Of a stretch of 64,000 bases of DNA, positions 34,801-47,599 are shown piece by piece. The stretch is from Cytospora piceicola (taxonomy: Eukaryota; Ascomycota; Sordariomycetes; Diaporthales; Cytosporaceae), in contig JALQBC010000016.1 of assembly GCA_023375675.1 (NCBI GenBank), forward strand, positions 1 to 64,000, read 5' to 3'. The notes under the pieces were generated by a model. It was not told the DNA's origin, made no database searches, and was given only the letters and a program-made list of their open reading frames with translations. The position numbers were made by a program, and so were the translations under genes. Position 1 is the first letter of the stretch. Every line of letters starts with the position of its first letter.

Positions 34801-36370
34801 GTTTGTCTGGTCGAAATAATGGTACTGTGGTATCGCCGCGAGACGCGCAATGGTGGCGAGACTGACGAGTCTTCAGAAGCATTGCGGACCATCAGACTAG
34901 CACAGCGTCGCAAAATCTTTCCCGAAGCGGAAGGATCTGATGGGAATAGCCTTCCAGCTTCTTGTCCCCTGCGGCGCGTACAAGTACGGCCGCGGACGCC
35001 CTCCGTACCAATACATGCCTTGATTTGGGTTTGGTTCCAGATCGCATTTTCGCATTTGTACATGTCGCCGGGGTAATAAACGTTAGTTCGTGACCGTACC
35101 AGTGGGTTTACTGGAGCCGCTCCACCTTGGCCACAAAGAGAGTCATTGATTGGGAGGATCAGTCGCAGGTGAGCTCCGCAGGTCGACCCATGAGGTACCC
35201 TTCCACAGAAGTTGCAAGAAGCAGTACAAAACAGGGCCCCTTGTCAGTACGGTCACGAACTAACGTTTTTCTACCTCGGAGACCTGTATATAACTCCCGG
35301 GAACCTTTCCAGCTATACGGGGCATGATGTGACCTATACATAGAGGAACACTGGGGATACCGTGGTGCCGATCCGGTCTTGCGAGTGGTTATCTTGGCAG
35401 GCCTGGGCAGTCATCAGAGTGCTGTAAAATTGGCCAATTATTCCCGGGGTTCGTACTAATGGTACCACATGTGGCACATCGGCATGCATGAAGAAGACTG
35501 TCGATCTCTGTCAGACAACTGGGTCTGATTCGCGATCAGGGTGATCGTTTTTCTGGGGTCTGGACCCGTCTTCCAAGAGCAACGTGTGCGTACTGCAGAT
35601 CGAGTGACCGGAACATTAACCCACTCGAACTACAGGTATATCTCTGCAGGTAATACTAAAGCTTCCGCGGACCCCTATCCTGAAGTATGCATCCCTAGGA
35701 GAATTTGACTCCCAAAAAAGATCCGGTAGGGCCGGGATGCGGTGCTCCACAATGCCCACTTCCTCTCCGTCTTAACAAAGTTGACGGCCGCACAGCCGCA
35801 GGGATTCACGTGCAGGTAGGGTTCATGTATGTATGTGTGTATATGTGTGTACATATGTACTGTATCTTGTGCTTGGACATGAGACCAGGGAATTCTTTAA
35901 TCAGACGACATTCGTTCCTGCAGGGGGACCATTCCTCGCGCTGCACCATGTGTACATTTGCTTTTTCTTGCCGTGTCAAGCCGGTCCTGTCGGAACATTT
36001 CATCTGGTCAGTGCCGATTACAACGAGGGAGGCTGGGGGTGATCGCCGTTGAGGAGCGCGAACGAACGCCCGAAAAAGCCAGATGTGGTACACCCACTTG
36101 GCCGAAAAGGGTTGTCGTGCCGGATTCAAGTGCCCTTTTCGGCCCTGACCTTGTCTCCCCATCCCGTCGGGACCCATAGCGAGTGTCACCGCGCAGAGGC
36201 GGTGTGTTATCCAATCGACCTCGAAGCCGATTATGATTCGGACACGAGGGCATCTGACCGGGAAATGGAAGATCACTCAGCCATCTGTCGTACGAGCCAG
36301 GCAGGACCGTAGCAATCTTAGTGGCCCTATATAGCAAAAGCCTGCTTGTCTGCTATAGGGACGACTTTAT
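31851..36370. other. Gene-poor stretch, weak frames only
   Basis: An ATG at 31962 opens a frame of about 117 codons with no family similarity. A tandem CGGTCTAC repeat sits at about 32269-32297, and an alternating TGTATG/TATGTG tract near 35826-35857. No spliced gene model could be assembled on either strand. Confidence 0.4.
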
Positions 36371-36439
36371 GAACAGTGGTAGCGAGCCAGAGCGATATCT
36401 ACGGACGTAGGGTCGCGCCGCCCCTCCTATCATCAAGCG

Positions 36440-37130
36440 TCCAAACACGGCGACGTCTCCAAACTTGTAGAGGTGGTTGTCCATCCCTATCTCACCCAAA
36501 GGGGATCTTCTGGTCGCTCAATTGTCCGCACCTCGGTATTTGCAGTATGAGGAGGCACGTCTGGATGGATGCTCGGACCTCCGGATTGTATATACATCCC
36601 CATGCATACATGCTGAACAGAATGGTGATCTTCAGATGCAGGGTGCTAAAGATATGCTTAATTTCGGCAGCGATCCCGACCTAGGCGCCCAGGTGTCATG
36701 TCTCGTGGGCTCCAACTGGAGTGGCGTCGCCCGGGCGGTGGTGGAGATGCAAGTGGACATCAGGAGGAGGAGAGGCATCCGTCACAGTGCATCAACGTCT
36801 CCTCATGGATGCAGCCACCGAGAACCAGAGCACATATTGCACATACTGTGCACCTATCAAGCTTCTGGGTCACCAGTCCTGACAGCCCTGATAAGATCCA
36901 CCAGAGTGCATGAGCATGTGCTTCCAAGACTTGCAAATCTGCAGCTGCATTGCATGAGGCTTCTGCGGTCTGTGACTGCAGTCTTAATCGGCGCCCGAAG
37001 CGTAGTAACACGATCACCGGGGGTGCAGAGACAGGTTACTTCGGCCCCGATCCCGACCATGAATCTCTGCAGCTGGTCCACCCTTCCCCAGCCTGTCAGT
37101 GGCGCTCCGGGTGGGGGGAGGTCTGCATGA
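36440..37130 (+). pseudogene. Possible ankyrin-repeat gene remnant
   Basis: Two plus-strand fragments in different frames resemble ankyrin repeats. SKHGDVSKLVEVVV lies near 36445-36485. In the open frame 36477-37130, AEQNGDLQMQGAKDMLNFG then SDPDLGAQ lies near 36605-36690, close to the A-x-x-G-D-x-x-x-V-x-x-L-L-x-x-G-A-D-P-D pattern. The flanks give no continuous repeat array. It lies 3 kb upstream of the intact NACHT-ankyrin gene on the same strand, so it may be a decayed paralogue. Weak evidence. Confidence 0.25.
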
Positions 37131-39847
37131 ATAATGGGTATTGCGCATGCATTTGATGATTCATCACAACCTACGTCTATTGCTCAACACATGTGTATCA
37201 GTTGTTGAAGCTTCTGACTATGGGGATTTCATATCCTTAGCCGTCACAAAACTACTTGGGAAACTATAGGATCCAGGAGTTTCTTAGACAAAGCTACTTC
37301 TATTTGGAGATGACCCCCAGGCTATTCTGGAGTGATTTCGATGCGCCATGACCATCTGCTGTGTTGGCACAAGTAACGACCCACGAGGCGAATATTGCGC
37401 AGAGATGTCGGTTATTAAGTGGGATGAGGACAGTCTAGTGATGGCGGTCTTGGAGCACTCCGGCTCGTGCATGTGTCCAACTCCGAGGGTGATAGACATT
37501 GGCATTGGCTGAGAGCCTTCAGCTGATCATTGGCAAGGAGGGTGTCTCCTAGTTTGAGACGTGTGAAAGTGATCAAAGGCGCATGGACGATAGCGTTCCT
37601 CAATCCTATTGGGCCGAGTGCAGCTTCAATGTTTGCCTAGAAATCCTCCATGTATAACTATTATCACTGTCATCACCACATAGAGGGGAGTAGTACTACA
37701 ATTACAATATTCTAAGACCTTACCTTGTAGATACCCAACAAGTACTCTATCACGAGTACTATGTCAGGCCAAAGGATTCCATCTAGGGAGTTGTAGGTGA
37801 TCGTTGTCATCTGAAGAACAAATTTGCAGCGAATATACATTTGACACCACCCTGGGGCATATATACATACATACAGCTATATATATGTACATGTAGGCTA
37901 TAACAAATACATATTGGATCTTGCAATCCGAAGTGTCCACCAGATCCAACCAGTCCAGTAAATGTCGTTTCCTCAGCTGTTCTACCTCGAAAAAGAGGAC
38001 TTGTATCGAAGTGGGCGCTTCATCTTGATACTCTGTGAGGGCTAGACCCGTGTACCGCACGACATAACTACACCGATACTGAGATTGTAATAGAAGATAG
38101 GAGATCGGTATCTCATCGGACCTCACAGGACGACGTTGTTGTTGTCTATACCCACAAATGTACATGAGGAGCCCATGTGTTCTCAAGTGTCCTATGGGCT
38201 CTACTGCGGGCATTCCCAGCTTTTAACGATAACATTGCTACCACCCGAGAAGAACCATAGGCATCTATATATATATGCGATATGCCGCCGCTCCAGTCGG
38301 TGACCCGAGAAGAGATATCATGAAAGATGCGGATATCATCATTAGTGTCGAGGAACCTTCTGGTTACCGCAGTGTAGACACTATTGAGCTCGATCCCAGG
38401 GACAAGATGGGTCCACTCGTGCTAAAAATGGCAGGGGCGCTCCAGATTTGAAGCATGAAAAGATATTAACGAAAGGGGGACTGCATACTTAGGTATATAC
38501 CGCCCTACTATTTATCGACCAGAGCTCGCTGTTCTACTCATCCGCTCACTAGGTAAAAGGCAATAACCTTGCTGTCTGGGAACAGTGCTTGTTCATGGCA
38601 CTTACCTATCTCCTGCTGGGGCCATTTTATAAGACTTTCAGGTTACCAGATTTCTCGGTGTGAGCAGCATGCTCTGGGTTGCTAGCTTCATTATGATCAC
38701 GGCGCACAAATAACGTAGTGGCATTGCCATGGTGAAATTCCTTCTCGTTATCACATTGCCACGAAGGCATCTCTATGTCAAATGAAACTGGCTTGTGATT
38801 ATGAGGTTAACAAGCATATTCGCAATGTCAAAAGGAAACCCTTCATGAGGTCATGAGTCCTTATTCGTATGCTTTGTATTCTAGCCGGGGCACTCCGATT
38901 TCTCCGTACGGAACTTGACTGTCCGTAATACAGATTAGTCTTTGCTTTGCAGAAGTACTTGGGTAACACGAACACTAAGTCCACCGGAGTTCTCAGCGTG
39001 GAAGTCCACATTAAAGTTATCTATCACGGGAACCGTCACCTATATGTAGACCTTCTCGATCCTCATACTCGTTTCCTGGATGATCCGGGACGGTGTCTCG
39101 GTAAAACCGGACCCGGCCATCATCCTCGTGAGACTTATCTCTCACCTCCTCTGTCAACAACACTGCTTCTGGGTTCTTAGATCTAGTTTTGTTCATTCAG
39201 GGCTTCGAGTACTCTGCTGTCATTAATAAGACACTTCTGGACCTGCCGTTGTCAACGGTTTAGGCGGAACTCCATACTCTATATCGCAAACTTAATGATT
39301 TGCCCCCTTTATGTGAGTTTTACGGCACAAACATGTGGAAGATATAGGAGCCATAGTATGTCTCCATGTGTGTATGGTGTATCTTAGTATCCTAGGGTAT
39401 TGAAGACTATAGATGGTGCCTAAGCATGGAAACCTACTTATAGCTTCGAGACTCGAGAGAGGGTTCTAGCCAGAAACTCCAACCCCTATAGTTTGTTGGT
39501 CAGATGGGGCTGCCTGGTATGCCGCGTTACATATATATACTGCATTGCTAGTTGTTGCGTACATATATGTGTGAGGAGCAGGAAGTGACGTGGCGTATGC
39601 CGGTGTCGGCACCTGGTAATGGAGGGTTACATTTCTATGCTCAACCAATAAGGATGCTCTTTACGGAACGGTGCCCAATCTCCCCAGCTTCACTCAACCA
39701 TCTCAACTTCGCCACCTCCATCGTCTGGCCTCAGCTGCGAATAACTCAGAGTTGATCGGATGGCAAGCCTAGTGCCACTCGTGAATTTATATTCTTTGAA
39801 CACAAGGCATTAGTATTCAAGGACTGTCTAGTCCTTAGGTGGTAACG
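37131..39847. other. Intergenic upstream of the NACHT-ankyrin gene
   Basis: No recognised gene. A short plus-strand stretch near 38320-38450 reads protein-like (KDADIIISVEEPSGYRSVDT) but has no ATG-to-stop context and no known family. A near copy of the 12-bp palindrome lies at 39388-39399 (TATCCTAGGGTA). The last few hundred bases should contain the promoter of the downstream gene; no clear TATA box was found. Confidence 0.4.
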
Positions 39848-42800
39848 ATGGGTTCCAAGAGGCTCAGGCGAATATTCCACCTCCGCAGCTCCGAAGATAA
39901 CAACAAGCCGAGAGGCGCTGCTAATAACCAGCCTAGCCACCACCAGCAGCTTGCGAACGAAACCAATACGTCGACGGACGATCAAAGCAGGTGCGATGTT
40001 CTGGTAGACCCTCATACAGTGTCTATTCCGAAGTCAGCTCCTAGCGGCAACCAGCCCGTTCAGACGTATTCACCGGAGGAGCCGAGTAGGAGTCCGTCGC
40101 CTATCAACAAAGTCAGCCACACCCCAATTCGCGAGCTCTGGAACCTGGCGTACGGGAATCTGCGGGATGAAGATGAAGACCTTGTCGCAGACTACGAAGC
40201 CAGGCTCTGCGGGGACCTGGGCGCCGGTCTCGCTTCAACGCTCGGCTCGAAGGTTGGCATGCGAGACCGGATGCAGACAATTCTCCAGCGCAAGATGGAT
40301 GATATAAACAGGAACACGTGGAGGCTCACGTTTGGTAGCTCCGAGTTCAAAGTCGGAGACCTGGTGGAACCAGTCCTGGGTGTCGTCGACCGGGCAAATA
40401 AATACATCGCAGACGCCGTGAGCGCAAGCCCGTATTCCGCGCTGGCGTGGGGGGGCATCAGTCTGTTGCTTCCGGTGAGTCGAGAGTCCCATCAGCCTCC
40501 ACCTACACCTTCCAGAGGCTGACTATTAGCCAAATTACGCAGCTCTTCCTGAACCCCTCGAAGCAGGGCGCCTCCCTAGCAAAGGGCCTGGAGCACATCT
40601 CGTCTCTCATAGCCCAGAGCCGCATGTGGGAGGACCTCTACAGTCGTTCGGAGTCGAATACTGATCAACAAGGATCATCCCTGCCATCTCACACTGTATA
40701 CAAAGACGCCTTAGAGAATTTGTACCGACATATCCTAAGGTTTCAAATCTCAAGCTACTGCTACTATGCCAAGAAGAATGCTTTCCGCCAGGGGCTGGAT
40801 ATAATCAAATGGAACGATTGGGACGAGCTACTAGGCAAGATCGAAGAGAAGGAGCACGTGTTTTCTGCCATCAGCATTTCCTGGCGTGATGTTAGATACG
40901 AAGAGGAGTGTTCAGCAGCTGAGAAGCGACACCAGGATGCCATAAAGCGTTGGCAAAGCATCGGTAAAGATACAATGGGTCTGCTAACGGCGGTCCGGGA
41001 TGCTCAGGCAGAGAAGGACCGCGACGGGTTTCTCCACTGGCTGTGCTCGATTGACCCCTCCACGCTGTACAATGCCTCCCGTAGGAAGCACATGAGTGGC
41101 ACGAGTGACTGGTTGGTAGCGTCCAGCGAGGAGTTCAAGACCTGGGAGATGTCTCAGAGCTCTCTCCTATGGCTTTGTGGAAAACGTACGCCCAGAAGTT
41201 ACCGTCTGATTCTTGTCGTTATATGGCTAATTGTTGATAGCTGGTGCTGGGAAATCTGTCCTGAGCTCGTCCGTCATCTACCACCTGAAGGACCGATACA
41301 AAGAGGATCCAAAAGTCACGCTCGCATATTTCTTCTTTAGCTTCAGTGATTTAAAGAAACAGAATGTGGACGGCATGCTCGCATCGCTTATCAAACAGCT
41401 CTACGCCAGCCGGCCTGACACGCCACAGCCAGTCGAGAGCCTTGGCGAATATAAGAAGAAGGGCGAGCGTCCAGATACCAAGAGCCTCGAGACTGCATTC
41501 ATAGCTACTGTACACGGTTTCTCGGCGGTGTTCATCGTAATCGACGCTCTAGACGAATGCCCGACGCTGAACGGAGAGCGGAAGATACTGATGGACAGCC
41601 TCAGTCGCATCATTGCCATGTTGCCGGACAATGTCCACTTCTTCTGCACAAGTCGGGCGGAGCCAGATATCAAGACACGGATGGGCACCATCCTATCTCC
41701 CCCGTCAAAAGCCGCGATGGATCTAACAATATTTCGGGAGGGTCTCGACCATGATATCGGTCTTTACCTTGACTCGACGTTCAAATCCACTGACTATGAC
41801 TGGTGGCCTGACAACCTCAAAGCGGAGGCGAAAGCCTCGCTGATCGAAAAAGCGGACGGCATGTAGGTCATAGGAACTGTCATATTACACTGGATGCAAT
41901 ATACTATCGCTAACTGTCACTCAAGGTTCCAATACGTATCTTTCCAGTTCGAAGCTCTGGAGAAACTCGGCTCTGTCTCGAGCGTTCGTAAGGCGCTCCA
42001 AGAGCTCCCTGACGGACTCGACGCGACATACGATAGGCTGCTCCAGAACATAGACGAGAAGTTCAAATCCCAGGTCGGGAGCCTCTTAAAGTGGCTCGCC
42101 TTGTCAAAGAGGGTTCTCCAGCTCGAAGAGCTCGCTGAAATCTTCTCCTTCGGCTTCGAGCCTGGGTGCGCCGTCGCTTTCGACGAGGCCGAGCGGTTAT
42201 TCAAGCCCGAGGCTGTTCTTAAGTACTTATCCAGCCTTGTCGTCACCGAGCAGGTCACCGAGCAGGTCACCGAGCAATCCTGGACAAATGACGACATGAG
42301 AGTCACGAAAGTCCGCTTAGCCCACTTCACGATCAAGGAGTACCTCACGTCTAGCCGTATTGCCGAAGGCACCAAGCGCTTCTCGTTCACCGATACAGAT
42401 GCCCACCTGCATATTGCGCACTTGTGCCTCGCTTACCATCTCCATTGGAGCGCCACATTTAAAAATGGGGACGACTTCCCACTGGAGGACTACGCACTTC
42501 ACAACTGGCCGCTGCATCTTGAAGAGATACCGCGGGAAAAATGGTCGCCCGAGGTCGTCCGCCTCGCTGCACGCGCCCTATCCATACGTAGCAGGAGCCT
42601 ATATATAATGATTGCCGGTACCAACGACCCGCCTGACCCCGACCTGAGAGTTCTGTATTATTCCCGGCCCAGTCCGTACAACCTGGGATACCCACACGGG
42701 AACCAAAGTTGGGAGTGTCTCAACATGAGACAGCGGCCGCAGTCCTATACCGCCCGACTCGGATTTCTCCATCTCACCGATATGTTGCTTTGTGAAGGCC

Positions 42801-45169
42801 TTGGCGTAGACGGGTACCTTACGCAGGAGGACTTGGATGCAGCCCTCCAGGAAGCGGCATACGGGGGACACAAAGCAGTCGTACAGCTCCTTCTAGACCG
42901 GGGCGCTGACGTCAATGCGGAGAGCAACACCCTCGGAAGTGCACTGCATGCGGCGGCGCATGAAGGGCATGAATCAGTCATCCAGCTCCTTCTAGACAGG
43001 AATGCCAACGTTAATGTGCAACACGCCACAATAGGGTCAGCTCTACAGGTTGCCGCGTCCCAGAATCACCTACACGTCGTGCACAAGCTCGTTGAGAACA
43101 TCGCACTAGCCGGTATCGAATTGCCGCCGAACGAGGCGGGATGCGCCCTAACATCTGCTGTGCCGACCAACTACCTTGAAGGATCCGAGGACTTCTTGTT
43201 ACCCTCCTTTGCGTGGGTCCCGGTAAGCAGTTCATTCGAGTCCGTCGAATGCCTGCGGTTCCTGCTTGACAGTGGTATCAACATAGGCAGGCATAGCGGC
43301 ACCTATGGGTTAGCACTGAAAAAGGCGGCTGCAAATCTACCAGAAAGTAGAGCACACTTCCGTCTTCTGCTAGAGAGGGGCGCCGATGTGAACACGCGAG
43401 GTGGGAAATACGGCTATCCGTTACAGGCATTATGCACATGTAAAAGGGAAATTAGGGCGGACGTCGAGATCCTGCTCGAGAGAGGCGCTGACGTTAACGC
43501 TCAGGGCGGGAAGTACGGGACTGCACTGCAAGCTGCATGTTCTTGGGATTCCTACCGCCTCGATGACGGCGATGATTCCATAAAGCTTGAAGTCATAAAG
43601 CTTCTGATCGATAGAGGCGCTGATGTTAATATCGTGGGAGGGAAGTGCGGCACTGCACTGCAAGCTGCATGTTCTTGGAATCCCTACCGCCTCGCTGACG
43701 GCGATGGGATCATAAAACTTGAGATCATGAAGCTTCTGATCGATAGAGGCGCTGATGTTAATATCGTGGGAGGGAAGTGCGGCACTGCACTGCAAGCTGC
43801 ATGTTGTCTCTTTGATGCCAATCAAGACAGCATCATCAAGCTTTTGCTCGATCGAGGCGCTGATGTTGACATTCAGGGCGGGGAGTACGGGACTGCACTG
43901 CAAGCTGCATGTTCTTGGGATTCCTACGGCTACAATGACGACGATGAGATCATAAAGCTTGAGATCATAAAGCTTCTGATCGATAGAGGCGCTGATGTTA
44001 ATATCGTGGGAGGGAAGTACGGCACGGCATTGCAAGCAGCATGCGCACTTGAAAGAGCAGATGGCTTGAGCATTATACAGTTACTGCTAGACAAGGGTGC
44101 CGACGTAAGCATCCAAGGGGGAATGTACGGCAACGCTCTGCAGGCCGCATGCTACAGTGCGAGACTAGATGTTGTACGGCTGCTGCTTGATCGAGGAGCT
44201 GACGTCAACGCCCCGGGGGGCGAGTTTGGGAGCGCATTGCAAGCTGCCGCCAGCAATTCGCCATATCTAAAAATCGACATACAAATATTGGAGCTGCTAT
44301 TAAGCAAGGGTGCCGATATCAACAAGCAGGGCGGGAAATACGGCACGGCGCTGCAGGCGGCCTGCCAGACGGGTACTATTGACAAAGTACGCGTGCTGCT
44401 TGATCACGGCGCCGAGGTCAATGCCCAGGGCGGGTATTATGGGACTGCGCTCCAGGCGGCCTGCTCTCAGGGCGATACCGGTATTCCACGCTTGCTAATC
44501 GAGCACGGTGCCGATGTCCACATGCAAGGCGGCGTGTTCGGCAGCGCCTGGCACGCAGCCGCAGCAAACTCTTTCGGCGCAGACGTTTCTCTGCTGCAGT
44601 TGCTGCTCGACCACGGCGCTGACGTCAACGACACGCGGGGACAGCAGCAACCCGATGCTCTGCGGGTGGTTCTCCAGACTGGCTGGGCACAACCTCGGAC
44701 GATTGACAGGATTCGATTCCTGCTTGATCATGGCGCCGACGTAAACATCAAGGCCGGTGATCACGGGAGCTCGTTGTACTGGGCATGCACGAGGGTGAAC
44801 GACACGTACGCGAAGTTCCTGCTCGAACATTGCCCGAACGTCGATGTCAATGCGGCAGGGGGGGGGTTTGGCTTTGCTCTGCAGGCGGCCGCGTATTCAG
44901 GCCAGACGGATTCGGTGAAGCTGCTGCTGAACAAGGGCGCAAATGTCGATGCGCACGGGGGCAAGTATGGTAGTGCACTCAATGCGGCTGTCGTCAAGGG
45001 TTTCTGGGACATTGTCGAGGTGCTGCTCGAGGCCGGGGCAAAGCCGGGCAGCCAGCAGCTACTGGAGGCTGATGAGGAGTGGCTTGCACGCGTCCGGGAG
45101 GAGGACGGCCGGGGGGCTGTGGAGCGTTATAGAAGATTTTGGGAGATGAAGAAGATCAAAGAAGCGTGA
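39848..45169 (+). CDS. NACHT_N-NACHT-ankyrin NLR-like protein
   Basis: Four exons: 39848-40474, 40543-41185, 41241-41862 and 41926-45169, giving 1,711 residues. Introns of 68, 55 and 63 nt all have GT-AG ends. Residues 1-93 are disordered. A NACHT_N-type helical domain (ELWNLAYGNLRDEDEDLV...) starts near 94. The NACHT NTPase has its P-loop GKPGAGKS at 422-429, created exactly by splicing intron 2, Walker B in VIDALDE near 525-530 and a sensor-like TSRAEP near 560. A winged-helix-like region and a helical linker follow, then about 20 ankyrin repeats (935-1690) with the GADVN...GGKYG-TALQAAC pattern. Fungal proteins of this architecture are counted as NLR-like receptors; some control heterokaryon incompatibility, others have no known role. 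The N-terminus lacks a recognisable HET, HeLo or patatin effector domain. Several ankyrin repeats are almost identical at DNA level. The start is the first in-frame ATG. Confidence 0.92.
43598..44020 (+). repeat. Near-identical ankyrin-coding DNA repeats
   Basis: A 49-nt segment encoding KLLIDRGADVNIVGGK is identical in three copies starting at 43598, 43730 and 43970; the first two copies stay identical for about 76 nt. A more divergent repeat lies between copies two and three. Such identity within ankyrin arrays of fungal NLR-like genes usually means recent duplication or repeat-to-repeat conversion. Confidence 0.85.
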
Positions 45170-45873
45170 TCCGTAGACAATCCGGTGGTTGAACTCTCTC
45201 GTTGAGGAGCAGGAGTTCATATCAGCGTCGATTCTGATTGGGACGCACAAGTTGACCACCTGGGCAAGCCGAGGTACCGATGGCTCTGGGAAGGAAAATC
45301 TCTGTTGCCTACCTAAGTAGATGAGTAGGGTAGACATTGTAATAACCGAGCGACTTTGCGGAGTGGAGAACAATATCCCTCTACCCAGCTCGTGACACGA
45401 CCCGTTTTCTTCTCTTAACTTGAAAAGGAGCACTTGACGACCACATACAGTAGGTCGGTAAGTAATATGGAGTCAATCAAGGTGGTAAGGTAGGAGGAGG
45501 ATGAGTATGTGTGTAGGTTACAGGATGTGCCTATAAGTATTAGTCTTTGGCCTTTAGGCTCGAGAGCTTGGTCATAAGCTCAACGTATCTAGCTTTAAAG
45601 GCATATCTTTTCGATTTATGAGGCAAGGCGAATGCTCATGTAGCTAGCTGTTGACATAGTACGGTAGGAGTATGGACCATTTGAATTGAAGTAGACGCTT
45701 TGAAGTTTTACACACTAATGCAGATTCCCCGAAAGCCATGATCCTAGAATCGTCCAATCCTGTTGCCAAGGTCTGAACTGTAAGAGCACCGGCGCTAAAT
45801 CTTTTGCTCCTCTCCTGCTCCTCTCATCCTATGGTCACTTTCTACAGGGGGGGCACCCGACACCACGTCCTCA
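45170..45873. other. Convergent intergenic region
   Basis: Lies between the 3' ends of the NACHT-ankyrin gene (plus) and the transporter gene (minus) and should hold both 3' untranslated regions. No gene is seen. Confidence 0.55.
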
Positions 45874-47599
45874 TCAACTGTCATCCTCGGCAGTAGATCT
45901 CCTCTTGACTTCCCGATGATGCAGGTACCCAACATAGAACAGGCACAAACTCCCCGCCATCATCATCGCCCCAGAAAACGCAAACAGCCCCTTGAAGCTA
46001 GAGTGACCCCCCTCGATAGCCCCGGCAATGGGCGGTCCCACCAGGGCGCTCACGCCAGCAAGCGAGAAGGCCGCCCCGATGCGGGTGCCCAGGGTGCGCA
46101 CGTCGGCCGTGAGGACGGCCACGGCCGGCGGCGGCAGCGACACGACGCCGCCGTAGGCGAAGCCGTACAGCAGCGCGACGGCGACGAGCCCGCCGTAGGT
46201 CGTGACGCCGACCCACGCCAGCGTCAGGGCCCCGGCGAGGGCCATGACCGCGGGGTAGACCCACAGCGGGCCGAGGCGGTCGCCGGCCAGGGGCGCCAGC
46301 AGCCGGCCCGGGAAGGAGCCCGCGCCCATGACGGCGAGCATGTAGAAGGCGCTGTCCTGGGACCGGCCGAGGGCGTACTGGGCGAAGAGCGCGGCGTAGA
46401 ACAGGGGGATCTGCACGCCGAGCCAGCCGATGAAGTTGGTGACGACGAAGAGGACGTAGACGCGGTCCGTGAACATGGTCTTGTCGGTGACCTGGCGCTT
46501 GCCCGAGGGGAGGAAGAGGGGCTTCATGATCATGATGGGGACGAGAAGGGTCGCCAGGACGATGAACCCTACTGCGCGGACCGCCCAGGGGAAGGAGACC
46601 TGGGTGATGAGCTCGCGGAGTACAATCGGGTAGATGACGGCGCCTTTAGTGGTTTGTCAGTCAGTTGCACGGAACGGCTAAGTGCTGGTTGTCATGATGG
46701 GGATAAGGCGGATGTCCGCATGGCAGACGGCCAAGCTTGTGTGCTCCAGGGCTGCTACCCGACCCGTCGGAGAGTAGCAACTGTGTGAAACCTTTCACTG
46801 TTCGGAACAAGCTACCCTAGGGCATTTCCCTCTGGGGTCCAAATTCCCCAGGGGTTTCTCTTCGTGGAATCACCCTCCTCATGAATAATGTCCCTCCCCG
46901 TACTAGAAAGGTTTCCTTCTGACTGGCACATATCCTGTCTCCAAAAGGGGGGAATAGTAAAACTCAAGACTCACCGAGCGCACTCCCCGAAGCCGCGATC
47001 CCATTCGCGAGCCCTCGCCTCGTAGTGAAGTACGTGCTGATGGCCGTGATACCGGGAAAGAACACCAAGCCCATGCCCAGGCCAGAGCAGACGCCGAGGG
47101 ACAGGAATATGGAGTAATACTGCTCGGCGAGGCTGGTCATCATGATCCCGAGGACCAGGAGGAACGCCCCGGCGCCGATGAGGAGGCGGAGATGGCCGTG
47201 ATCATACAGAGGGCCCGAGATGATTCCGATCTCCACGAGCAAGAATGACTGGATTGTGCCGATCCACGAGATTTGTGAGGGGGAGTAGTGTGAGAGGAGG
47301 TGGTTCTGGTAATAGGACTGAAAAACGCCGAAGGTGATGATGAGCCCCCACGTGTTGAAGTAGACGAAAAAGCCACCGAGGACTTGAAGCCAGGCATTGA
47401 GGCCGCCGTTGGGCTGCTTGGGCATACCAGAAGGGGGTGCAGCTGGAGCTGTAGCTGATGCGTCCTGGTTCTTGGAGACCTTCTCCTCGTCCGCCGACAT
47501 GCTTGGAGTGTTTGTGTCGGCGGCCTCTTCCCTCTTGGCTTCTACCTGCCCAACGTTGGGATCATCAACGGGTCTGGAAGAGATATCTGTTGCAGCCAT
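45874..47599 (-). CDS. MFS transporter, monocarboxylate permease (MCT/MCH) type
   Basis: Two exons on the minus strand, 46975-47599 and 45874-46643, giving 464 residues. The joined reading across the intron is SGSALGAVIYPIVLRELI, a conserved family segment. A disordered, acidic N-terminus of about 65 residues precedes the first membrane helix (GGLNAWLQVLGGFFVYF...GVFQSYY), the hallmark of fungal MCT-like permeases. The loop SGPLYDHGHLRLLI is MFS motif A-like. Twelve membrane helices are expected; the second half is Ala/Gly-rich and very GC-rich. Members move monocarboxylates, riboflavin or secondary metabolites; the substrate cannot be read from sequence. The 331-nt intron is long for this organism and contains a near copy of the recurring palindrome. 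I chose the ATG at 47599; TTTCCTCAG just upstream on the minus strand could be the acceptor of a leader intron. Confidence 0.88.

Noticed and set aside
35826..35857. TG/TA-rich alternating tract
   Set aside because: Ordinary microsatellite-like low complexity; too short to merit interpretation.
39839..39847. GTG start nine bases upstream for the NACHT-ankyrin gene
   Set aside because: Nuclear fungal genes start at ATG; the first in-frame ATG is at 39848.
45916..46788. 290-codon open frame on the plus strand
   Set aside because: It is the complement of the GC-rich MFS exon and its intron; the translation is Arg/Gly/Asp-rich nonsense, a codon-bias shadow.
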